A stretch of 64,000 nt of DNA from positions 1,674,001 through 1,738,000 of the forward strand of contig NZ_CP023689.1 of assembly GCF_008704715.1 (NCBI RefSeq). Reading direction: 5' to 3'. Of this stretch, positions 7,221-14,129 are shown piece by piece; the first letter of the stretch is position 1, and each line of letters begins with the position of its first letter. The stretch is from Streptomyces chartreusis (GTDB lineage: Bacteria > Actinomycetota > Actinomycetes > Streptomycetales > Streptomycetaceae). The translations under genes were made by a program, and so were the position numbers. The notes beneath the pieces are model-generated. The model did not search any database, was not told the DNA's origin, and worked only from the letters and a program-made list of their open reading frames with translations.

Positions 7221-7883
7221 TCAGTCCTCGGTGGCGGTCACGACGCGCAGATGGGCGGCGCCGCGGCGCGCCCCTCGCGTCCGGGGCCGCTCTCGGCGCA
7301 GCTCGCGCAGCACCAGCGTCAGCCGGGTGTAGCCCATCTCCTCGAGGGTCCTGGGCGTCTCGTCCACGACCCGGCACTCGGTGGCGCCCCAGCGCGGGTC
7401 GGGGTGCAGCAGCGGCCGTACGGCGCCGTCCCGGGCGACGGCCTGCTCGCCCACCGCGCGGATCCAGTGCGGCAGGCCCTGCCGGTAGGCGGCCTCCATG
7501 ATCGGGTCCTGTGCGATGTCACGGCGGATGGCCTGCAGCCCGTGGTCGTGGCCGTGCCGCTCCACGGCGGCGGCGAAGTGCGCCAGCATCGGCAGGCACC
7601 AGCTGGACTCGTGGTCGCCGAGGACCGTGCTCGCGTCCGGGTGGAAGAGCACGAATCTGAGGAAGTTCTCGTCGGGCATCGCCGTCGGATGCGGGCCCAC
7701 ACCGCGGAAAAGTGACGCGAAAGCGGTGTTCGCCAGGACGACGTCCCAGCGGTGGTCGAGCACCACGGACGGGAAGGGCACGGCCTCCACGAGAGCGGCG
7801 TAGTCCCGCAGATAGGCCTGGGCCTCCGGCCTCTCGAGGACGGGGCGCGGCACGGACCGCTCCCCACCTGCCTGATATGCCAT
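7221..7883 (-). CDS. Stand-alone MmyB-like ligand-binding domain protein
   Basis: 220 residues that match, by eye, the MmyB-like transcription-regulator ligand-binding domain, a PAS-like fold usually joined to an N-terminal XRE helix-turn-helix. Recognisable parts are VLDHRWDVVLANTAFASLF, NFLRFVLFHP and the C-terminal LTLVLREL. Here the helix-turn-helix is missing: the domain starts about 25 residues in, and no DNA-binding motif is visible. The C-terminus is basic (RERPRTRGARRGAAHLR). It is transcribed alone with its own terminator and diverges from an XRE gene. It may sense a ligand, possibly a fatty acid as proposed for MmyB, and act through a partner protein. Confidence 0.7.
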   Translation of the reverse strand: MAYQAGGERSVPRPVLERPEAQAYLRDYAALVEAVPFPSVVLDHRWDVVLANTAFASLFRGVGPHPTAMPDENFLRFVLFHPDASTVLGDHESSWCLPMLAHFAAAVERHGHDHGLQAIRRDIAQDPIMEAAYRQGLPHWIRAVGEQAVARDGAVRPLLHPDPRWGATECRVVDETPRTLEEMGYTRLTLVLRELRRERPRTRGARRGAAHLRVVTATED

Positions 7884-7929
7884 CGGGAGGTCACCCCTCT
7901 TGCCTATGCGGCCTTCACGCGGCGCCCTG

Positions 7930-7959
7930 ATCCTGCTGCCCGAGCCCGAGCCGTGTCAA
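7930..7959 (-). promoter_or_regulatory. Candidate promoter of the MmyB-like gene
   Basis: On the minus strand, TTGACA (7959-7954) and CAGGAT (7935-7930) are separated by 18 bases and lie about 45 bases before the start codon. A GTCAAC/GTTGAC inverted repeat (7955-7960 and 7981-7986) links this promoter to the divergent XRE gene. No equally clear promoter is visible on the plus strand in the 223-base gap. Confidence 0.45.
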
Positions 7960-8106
7960 CTATCGTGGCATTTCATGCCTGTTGACGGCTGAAATTGGCC
8001 ACAGTTGTGGCGAGACCTGGATGTGAGTTCGAACTACCCGGTAATCTCCGTCGAGTTCACGGGAAGGGCTTGTGAGGAGCCTGTGAGAGACGTAGGAGAT
8101 CTGCCG

Positions 8107-8757
8107 GTGACGGATGGCTTCGAGGGTTCGGGCGCCACGCCGACGGTAGCGCTGCCGGCCGTCGTCGCCCGTGTCACCGCGCTCGCCGACCGGCTCGGCG
8201 TGTCGCACGCCGAGGTCTTCGCCACCGGGCGGCTGTCCGTCGCCTCCGGCGTCCCGGAGCCGGTCGTCAAGGCCCTGCTGAGCGGCCGCCCCGCGGGCGA
8301 GCCCGATGTGCAGGCGCGCTTCCTCCAGCGGCTCGACCTGTTGCGCCGCACCCGGCTCAAGCCGAACGGCCGCAAGTACACCCAGCAGGAGATCGCCGAC
8401 GGCGCGGGCATGTCCCGCCAGCAGGCCGGCGCCCTGATCAACGGCGACCGCCGTCCCACCATGGAGCACTGCGACGCCATCCAGCGCTTCTTCCGGGTGC
8501 ACGCCGGATTCCTCACGGCCGAGGACCCCGAGGCGCTCGCGGGCTCCCTCCAGCGCACCGAGCAGGAACTGCTCCAGAAGCTCGCGGAGCGCGAGGCGGC
8601 CCAGGCCGCCGAGGACCCGCTGGAGAGACTCCTCCAGGACCACGGCGTGCGCGGCATAGCGTGGCGTGCCGCCCAGCTGCCCACCGACCAGCACCGCGAC
8701 AAGGTCGCGGAGTGGCTGGACATGCTCCTGGAGAGCGTCAAGCGACCCGAGTCGTGA
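8107..8757 (+). CDS. XRE-family helix-turn-helix regulator (partner of an ImmA/IrrE protein)
   Basis: 216 residues from the GTG at 8107, placed 8 bases after AGGAG; longer in-frame versions lack a ribosome binding site. A helix-turn-helix is seen in YTQQEIADGAGMSRQQAGALINGDRRPT, and the C-terminal third is helical and charged. It is followed after 21 bases by a metallopeptidase-like gene, an arrangement typical of XRE/ImmA-IrrE pairs in which the peptidase cleaves or relieves the regulator. Streptomyces genomes often label such pairs toxin-antitoxin, but regulation by proteolysis is an equally good reading. Confidence 0.8.
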   Translation: MTDGFEGSGATPTVALPAVVARVTALADRLGVSHAEVFATGRLSVASGVPEPVVKALLSGRPAGEPDVQARFLQRLDLLRRTRLKPNGRKYTQQEIADGAGMSRQQAGALINGDRRPTMEHCDAIQRFFRVHAGFLTAEDPEALAGSLQRTEQELLQKLAEREAAQAAEDPLERLLQDHGVRGIAWRAAQLPTDQHRDKVAEWLDMLLESVKRPES

Positions 8758-8778
8758 TCCGGGGAGAACGGGAGATCA

Positions 8779-9321
8779 GTGGGCATCGGTAGGGAAATGC
8801 GCCGCCTGTGCGGCGAGTTGATCGCGGAGTTGGAGCTCCCCGCTCCCGCGGCGCCCGGCATGCTGTACGGCGCCCTGTGCGACTCCATGAGCAGACGCCG
8901 CGGCCGTCCCGTCCACTTCCGTACGGCCGCCTTCCCGGCCGGCACCGCCAGCGGGCTGTGGCTCGACATGGCCGACCAGGACCTGGTCGTGATCGAGGAA
9001 CGCACCGCGCCCGACCACCAGTTGGTGATCCTCGGCCATGAGCTGTGGCACATGAAGGCCGGTCACTGCACCCACAGCATCGAGGGCGCGACCGTAGCGG
9101 CCCGGCTGCTCAGCGACGACGCCGATCTGCGCTCCACGGTGCTGAAGGTCGCCGCCCGCAGCCGCTTCGACGAGGCCGACGAGCAGGAGGCCGAGAGCTT
9201 CGGCCTGCTGCTGGCCAGCAAGTGCCGCACCTGGCTGGCGGACTCGTCGGTGCGGGGGCAGCGGGACCATCTGGCGGGGCGTATCGAGGCCTCGCTCGGC
9301 TATCTGGGGCCGCAGGGCTGA
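8779..9321 (+). CDS. ImmA/IrrE-like metallopeptidase
   Basis: 180 residues starting at a GTG preceded by GGGAGA. The zinc-binding HExxH motif is His87-Glu88-Leu-Trp-His91 (HELWHMKAGH), with a candidate third ligand in the later DEQEAESFGLLLA helix. These are hallmarks of the ImmA/IrrE family, soluble peptidases that usually act on a partner XRE repressor. It is co-transcribed with the XRE gene just upstream. The protein is often annotated as a toxin component; nothing in the sequence proves toxicity. Confidence 0.8.
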   Translation: MGIGREMRRLCGELIAELELPAPAAPGMLYGALCDSMSRRRGRPVHFRTAAFPAGTASGLWLDMADQDLVVIEERTAPDHQLVILGHELWHMKAGHCTHSIEGATVAARLLSDDADLRSTVLKVAARSRFDEADEQEAESFGLLLASKCRTWLADSSVRGQRDHLAGRIEASLGYLGPQG

Positions 9322-9358
9322 CCGGGGTCACGTCCCGGGTCGGGTGCCGCCTCGCGGA

Positions 9359-10402
9359 TCAGGTCGCGCTGCGCTCGCTCGCCTCCCGCAGCTCGCGTTC
9401 CACCGCCCGGGAACGGGCGGTGTCCGGCTGTCCCGCCGCCGTGCCGGGCCGCCCCGCCCGCAGCATCTCGCGCCAGGTCTCGCGGCTCCAGTCGGCGGCG
9501 GCCGTACTGCCGGTGAACTCCTCGACCAGCGCGACGAAACGGTCCGGGTCGGTGTGGAACGGGAAGTGGCCCGCCCCTTCGAAGATCTCCAGCCTGCTGC
9601 CGGGCATCGCCTCGTGCGCGCCGTAGGCGTGCCGCACCGGCACCACGCTGTCCCGGTCGCCCCACAGCAGCATGGTCGGCATGCCCTCGGTCAGATAGCA
9701 GCGGTCCAGCATGGTGACCACCTGCCCGCGCCAGTCGACCACCGCCCGCAGGGTACGGATGAAGGCGTTGCGCGAGGTCTCGTCGGGGAGGGCGTCGACG
9801 AGGGTCAGCAGTTCCGGCGCGTCCTGCCCGAGGTCGGTGTCGAGGAACCTCATCAGCCGTACCGCCTGCCCCACTTGCAGCCGCATCCCCGGCAGCCGCA
9901 GCGCGGACAGCATCAGATGGGCGCCCGGTAGCGAGACCAGCCGCAGCACCGGATTGACCTCGCGGCCCACGCCGCCCGCGCTGACCAGGATCAACCGCTC
10001 GGTGCGCTCGGGGAACTGGTAGGCGAACTGCATGGCCACTCCCCCGCCCAGCGAGTGCCCGACCAGTGTCGCGGACTCGATGCCGAGTGTGGTGAGCAGG
10101 TCCCGCACGCCGTTGGCGTAGGCGGCCACCGAGTAGTCGGCGCGCGGTTTGTCGGAGGCGCCGTGGCCGAGCAGGTCGGGGGCGATCACGGTGTGCGTGC
10201 GGGCGAGGTCGGGGATCAGCTCGGCCCAGGTGTCGGAGGAGTCCCCGATGCCGTGGATCAGCACCAGCACCGGCCCCTCGCCGGCCATGCGGAAGGCGCG
10301 CCGGTAGCCGTGCACGACGCGGTACTGCAACGCGAGTTCGCCGTCGCCGACCGGACGCAGCCGTACGGCACGCACCGGGCGTCGGCCCTGGGCATCGGCC
10401 AC
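9359..10402 (-). CDS. Alpha/beta hydrolase
   Basis: 347 residues with a complete alpha/beta-hydrolase core: oxyanion loop LVLIHGIGDSSDTW, nucleophile elbow GHSLGG (Ser about 125), acid region LLWGDRDSVVP and the histidine in GAGHFPFH. The last 45 residues are an extra polar, arginine-rich tail. There is no signal peptide, so it acts in the cytoplasm. It converges with the metallopeptidase gene and diverges from a small conserved gene; neither hints at a substrate. It could be an esterase, lipase-like enzyme or epoxide hydrolase. Confidence 0.85.
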   Translation of the reverse strand: MADAQGRRPVRAVRLRPVGDGELALQYRVVHGYRRAFRMAGEGPVLVLIHGIGDSSDTWAELIPDLARTHTVIAPDLLGHGASDKPRADYSVAAYANGVRDLLTTLGIESATLVGHSLGGGVAMQFAYQFPERTERLILVSAGGVGREVNPVLRLVSLPGAHLMLSALRLPGMRLQVGQAVRLMRFLDTDLGQDAPELLTLVDALPDETSRNAFIRTLRAVVDWRGQVVTMLDRCYLTEGMPTMLLWGDRDSVVPVRHAYGAHEAMPGSRLEIFEGAGHFPFHTDPDRFVALVEEFTGSTAAADWSRETWREMLRAGRPGTAAGQPDTARSRAVERELREASERSAT

Positions 10403-10633
10403 TCTCCCACCTCCGTTCCTGCCGCTCTCCCGGCCGCGGGCGTGCGGCCGAAAGCCGTTGCCCCAAGCGTAGGGACACCTTTCCCACCAGGGATTTCGAG
10501 GAGGTTTCGCCTCCGCTAAGCGGGCGAACGGACGTGGGGCCGAACCCGATTGTCAGTGGTGGACGGCAAGCTGGTGGTGCGCCCTCATGTGCGGGGCGTG
10601 ACGCGACGACGCCGACTTGGGGAGAGCCGACCG

Positions 10634-10864
10634 ATGCCCACTGCCGTACTGACCGATCGCGAGCGCACCGCCGTCCAGGCCTACCTGCGGCTTTTGCACA
10701 CCGTACGAGCCGCGTTCGACGGTCCTCCCGGGAAGGGCCGACCACCGGTGGTGCCGCCCGCCGTGCTCGCCGAGGCGGAACAGGCGCTGGCGGCCGCGGG
10801 TCTGACGGGGAACGAGGAGGAGTTCTTCCGGCTGTTGAAGGGCTGGTGCCCGGCGGAGCCGTAG
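10634..10864 (+). CDS. Small conserved hypothetical protein
   Basis: 76 residues from the ATG at 10634, with GGGGAGAG upstream; an earlier in-frame start at 10550 lacks a ribosome binding site. The sequence is helical and charged (LTDRERTAVQAYLRLLHTV, then AEAEQALAAAGLTGNEEEFF), with no known motif, signal peptide or membrane segment. It resembles small Streptomyces proteins of unknown role. It diverges from the hydrolase gene; the 231 bases between their starts show no clear operator. Confidence 0.6.
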   Translation: MPTAVLTDRERTAVQAYLRLLHTVRAAFDGPPGKGRPPVVPPAVLAEAEQALAAAGLTGNEEEFFRLLKGWCPAEP

Positions 10865-10892
10865 CAGGGGCCTCGCGACGCCGGGAGGGGGC

Positions 10893-11573
10893 TCAGGTGT
10901 GCGGCACGGTGACCGAGGTCGCCACCAGCCCCCGCTGGACGGTCCACCGGCCCTCGAAGACATCGATCCGGCGCCCGCCGACCAGCGGGCCCGACACGAG
11001 GAGCCGGGCGCGCAGGCCGCCGCTGTGCCGCTCACCGGGGTCGGCGAAGACGTCTATGTCGGCCTCGGTGAAGTCCAGCCACTTGCCGGTGAGGGGGAAC
11101 CACGCCTTGTAGACGGACTCCTTGGCGCTGAACAGGAGCCGGTCCCAGTGGACATCGGGGTGGTCGCCGGCCAGCCGGCGCAGCCGGTCCGCCTCGGCGG
11201 GCAGCGCGACGGCGGGCAGCACGCCTTCCGGGAGTGTCTTGTGGGGTTCGGCGTCGATGCCGAGGGAGGCCAGATCGGTGGCGCGGACCAGGGCCGCGGC
11301 GCCGTAGCCGTCGCAGTGGGTCATGCTGCCGACCAGGCCGGCCGGCCAGCCGGGGGCGCCGCGTTCACCGGGCAGGACGGGCTGCGGGGGCACGCCGAGC
11401 TTCTCCATGGCGCGGCGCGCGCAGGAGCGTACGACGGCGAACTCCCGGCGGCGCTTGTCGACCGCCTTGGCGACTACGGCCTCTTCCTCGGGGTACAGGG
11501 CGGCGCCCGCGTGCTCGTCGTTGCCGTAGGCCTCGACGGTGACCACCGGGTCCGGCAGCAGTTCCTCGATCAC
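10893..11573 (-). CDS. 4'-phosphopantetheinyl transferase (Sfp/EntD type)
   Basis: 226 residues from a GTG at 11571-11573 that overlaps the previous gene by GTGA and has AGGAGG 10 bases upstream. It transfers phosphopantetheine from CoA to a serine of acyl or peptidyl carrier proteins. Family motifs are present: the magnesium site GIDAEPH and LLFSAKESVYKAWFPL near residue 160, plus VGSMTHCDGYGAAA before them. Length fits the secondary-metabolism Sfp/EntD group. Coupling to the metallophosphoesterase gene is a recurring Streptomyces arrangement. It probably activates carrier proteins of clusters elsewhere, since no PKS or NRPS gene is in this window. Confidence 0.92.
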   Translation of the reverse strand: MIEELLPDPVVTVEAYGNDEHAGAALYPEEEAVVAKAVDKRRREFAVVRSCARRAMEKLGVPPQPVLPGERGAPGWPAGLVGSMTHCDGYGAAALVRATDLASLGIDAEPHKTLPEGVLPAVALPAEADRLRRLAGDHPDVHWDRLLFSAKESVYKAWFPLTGKWLDFTEADIDVFADPGERHSGGLRARLLVSGPLVGGRRIDVFEGRWTVQRGLVATSVTVPHT

Positions 11574-12430
11574 CGGGCCGCGTCCTCCTTCGGCAGAATG
11601 CGGCGCAGCCGGCCCGGCGGGTCCGGTCGCTTGCGCCACTCGCGGGGGTACCCCACGGAGACCTCCTCGAAGCGGACGCCCTCGTGCCAGGTGGTCCGCG
11701 GGATGTGGAGGTGGCCGTAGACCATGGTCCGGGCGCGGAATCTACGGTGCCAGTCCGCGGTCAGCCGGGTGCCGCACCACATGGCGAACTCGGGGTACCA
11801 CAGCACGTTCGTGGGGTGCCGGTCCAGCGGGTAGTGGTTGACGAGGACGGTGGGCAGGTCCTCGGGCAGTGCGGCGAGCCGGCGCTCGGTCTCGGCGACC
11901 CGGGCCTCGCACCAGGCCTCGCGGGACGGGTAGGGGTCGGGGTGCAGCAGGTACTCGTCGTTGCACACGATCCCGGTGCCGTGCGCGTACTTCAGCCCCT
12001 CCTCCTTGGTGGCGCAGCCGGAGGGCAGGAAGGAGTAGTCGTACAGCAGGAAGAGCGGTGCCACGGCGACCGGGCCGCCGGGTCCCTCCCAGACGGGGTA
12101 GGGGTCCTCGGGCGTCGTCACGCCGAGTTCCCGGCACACCTCGACCAGGTGGTCGTAGCGCTCGACGCCGCGCAGGGTGACCGAGTCCTTCGGGTGGGTC
12201 CACAGCTCGTGGTTGCCGGGTGCCCAGACGACCTTGCTGAAGCGGCCGGCGAGCGTCTTGAGGGCCCAGCGGATGTCGGCGACGGTCTCCGCGACATCGC
12301 CGGCGACCAGCAGCCAGTCGTCGTCCGAGTCGGGGCGCATCTTCTCGACGAGGGCGCGGTTCTCCTCGTATCCGATGTGCAGGTCGCTGATGGCCAGCAG
12401 CTGTCCGGCACCGCCGGCCGTCGACGTCAC
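11570..12430 (-). CDS. Calcineurin-like metallophosphoesterase
   Basis: 286 residues from the GTG at 12428-12430, preceded by GGAAGGGG. The di-metal motifs are complete: AISDLHIGYE (DxH), LLVAGDVAE (GDxxx), WAPGNHELW (GNHE), VLVNHYPL and MVYGHLHIPR (GHxH). It is cytoplasmic, with no signal peptide. It overlaps the phosphopantetheinyl transferase gene by 4 bases, so the two are co-translated. The pairing suggests a role near coenzyme A or carrier-protein phosphopantetheine chemistry, perhaps removal of a phosphorylated by-product, but no substrate can be named. Confidence 0.88.
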   Translation of the reverse strand: MTSTAGGAGQLLAISDLHIGYEENRALVEKMRPDSDDDWLLVAGDVAETVADIRWALKTLAGRFSKVVWAPGNHELWTHPKDSVTLRGVERYDHLVEVCRELGVTTPEDPYPVWEGPGGPVAVAPLFLLYDYSFLPSGCATKEEGLKYAHGTGIVCNDEYLLHPDPYPSREAWCEARVAETERRLAALPEDLPTVLVNHYPLDRHPTNVLWYPEFAMWCGTRLTADWHRRFRARTMVYGHLHIPRTTWHEGVRFEEVSVGYPREWRKRPDPPGRLRRILPKEDAAR

Positions 12431-12666
12431 CTTTCGCCCCTTCCGATCACACGGAACGATCACACGAACAGGACCACCAGAACACAGAGTGCCCCGCCCG
12501 TACAAGGGCGGATCGCGTCGTCACCGGGAGGGAGTAGCGGGGATGCCCCGGGAGGTGTCGGCGGGGTGCTCCGGACGGTCAGGAAGCATCCGCAATTCCG
12601 TAACACGTACGTTGCACGCGGCACCCCTTGAAACCCGTATGATCGCCCCAACACCACCGCCGTGAA

Positions 12667-12685
12667 CGTCCCTTCGCAAGGGGCG
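12667..12685 (+). other. Leader hairpin before the ATP-grasp gene
   Basis: CGTCCCTT and AAGGGGCG pair around a CGC loop, 78 bases upstream of the ATP-grasp start in the 333-base divergent gap. It could be a 5' leader structure or attenuator. No U tract or known riboswitch core is visible. Confidence 0.4.
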
Positions 12686-12763
12686 GTTTGGTGTACCTCC
12701 AACCTCCCTGCCCGGGCACGGGCCTGCTTCGCCGTGCCCGCGACCCCGAAAGGACGGCCCTGC

Positions 12764-13900
12764 ATGGTCTCTCGCGTACGCGTCTGGCTCAACCGCACGT
12801 ACGCGGAGAACGTGTTCTTCATGGATCAGCTGCGACGAAATCCCAGCGATCGGGCCGTGGAGATCCATGCGACGCACGGGGACGCCGACTCGCCCGTGCT
12901 CGCCGCCGCCGACACCGCCGAGCTGGAGCCGGAGGGCCTGTCCCCGGCCGGGTACGTGGAGTACGCGCTCGCCCAGTGCAGGCGCCGCGGCATCGACGTG
13001 TTCGTGCCCCGGCTGCACCAGTCGGCGATCGTGGCGCATCGCGCGGAGTTCGAGGCGGTCGGTACGGCGCTGCTGGCGCCGCCGCCGGAGGCCGTGGCCG
13101 TCTTCCAGGACAAGGTGATCGCGTACGAGGCCGTGCAGGCCGTCGGGGTGCCGGTGCCGCCGTGGTGGCGGGTGCGCAACGCCGATGAACTCGTCGCCGC
13201 CGTCGAGGAGTTGGAGGAGGCGGGGCACAAGGCCTGCTTCAAGCCGGCGTCCGGTGCGGGCGGGGTGGGCTTCCGTGTGATCACGCGCTCCCCCTTCTCG
13301 CTGGTGCACCTCAGCGGGTTCCCGACACCGTATGTGCAGCTGGATCTGGTGGAGGACGCCCTGCGGCGGACCGACGAGCCGGTGGACTGGCTGGTGATGC
13401 CCCGGCTGGAGCAGCCGGAGGTGTCGGTGGACTGCCTGACCGGGCCGGACAACCGGGTGCGGCTGGCGATCGGGCGCATGAAGAACGGGCGTCGGCGCGG
13501 GTTCACGCTCCACGAGCAGTGGCTGGAGCCGGCGCGGCTGATCGCGGAAGGGTTCGGCCTGCACTATCTGTCCAACATCCAGTTCCGGATGTTCGGGGAC
13601 ACGCCGGTCCTGATGGACGTCAACACACGCCCCGCGGGCGGGCTGCACCAGCTGTCGCTGTGCGGCGTCAATGTCCCGTGGCTGGCCGTCCAGCTGGCAC
13701 TCGGCGAGGACCCGGGCGAGGTCGTACCCCCGTTCCTCGGTCAGGACTACACGGTGGTCTCGGGCCCGCGCCAGCTGCGCCCGGTGTCCATCCCCCAGCA
13801 GCGCGCGGCGGAGGAGACAGAGCACCTGCTGCCGGCGGTCCCGGCCCCCGCACCGGCAGAGCCGGTCGAGAGCGGGGCGGCGCAGGCGCTGCCGCTCTAG
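12764..13900 (+). CDS. ATP-grasp domain enzyme
   Basis: 378 residues from the ATG at 12764, with AAAGGA upstream; an in-frame extension to 12662 would read through the leader hairpin. The ATP-grasp fold is seen in FQDKVIAYEAVQAVGVPVPPWW, the lysine and glycine-rich loop of ACFKPASGAGGVGFRVI, the hinge WLVMPRLEQPEVSVDCL, and the metal ligands near LMDVNTRPAGGLHQL. ATP-grasp enzymes join a carboxylate to an amine or thiol through an acyl phosphate. The last 40 residues are a low-complexity tail rich in Pro, Ala and Glu. There is no obvious partner gene, so the substrate is unknown; a peptide-like or carboxylate-amine ligation is most likely. Confidence 0.8.
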   Translation: MVSRVRVWLNRTYAENVFFMDQLRRNPSDRAVEIHATHGDADSPVLAAADTAELEPEGLSPAGYVEYALAQCRRRGIDVFVPRLHQSAIVAHRAEFEAVGTALLAPPPEAVAVFQDKVIAYEAVQAVGVPVPPWWRVRNADELVAAVEELEEAGHKACFKPASGAGGVGFRVITRSPFSLVHLSGFPTPYVQLDLVEDALRRTDEPVDWLVMPRLEQPEVSVDCLTGPDNRVRLAIGRMKNGRRRGFTLHEQWLEPARLIAEGFGLHYLSNIQFRMFGDTPVLMDVNTRPAGGLHQLSLCGVNVPWLAVQLALGEDPGEVVPPFLGQDYTVVSGPRQLRPVSIPQQRAAEETEHLLPAVPAPAPAEPVESGAAQALPL

Positions 13901-13931
13901 TTCGGGTTCGCCGGAAGATCCGCCTTCTCGA

Positions 13932-13947
13932 GCGCCCGGCCGGGCGC
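13932..13947 (+). terminator. GC-rich palindrome after the ATP-grasp gene
   Basis: A perfect 16-bp palindrome, GCGCCCGGCCGGGCGC, lies 31 bases after the stop codon in a 229-base gap that otherwise shows no gene. It may serve as a terminator, although it has almost no loop unless the central pairs open. Confidence 0.4.
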
Positions 13948-14129
13948 CCGAGCGGCGCGATCGGGGCGCGCCCGGTCGCCCGACGGGGCGGTTGCCAAGC
14001 GGAGCGCCCCCTGCGTGCCCCCACACCCCGAGCCGCCGGACGGGCGTCCCTCGAAGCCGCTGTCTCCCCCTTCCCCGGCCGCTAGCTTCGTGCCGACGCA
14101 GCGTGGGGCAACCCGGGGGAGGCGGCTTC

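Noticed and set aside
8005..8106. A longer N-terminus for the XRE regulator, starting at a TTG
   Set aside because: No ribosome binding site at 8005, and the added 34 residues have no domain character; the GTG at 8107 has AGGAG at ideal distance.
8779..9321. Calling the ImmA/IrrE protein a toxin
   Set aside because: Only the family's metallopeptidase motif is visible. Toxicity is an annotation habit for such pairs and is not shown by sequence.
12628..12643. TTGAAA followed by TATGAT as a promoter for the ATP-grasp gene
   Set aside because: The boxes are only 4 bases apart. The alternative -35 TTGCAC (12612) is 20 bases away, which is also outside the usual spacing.
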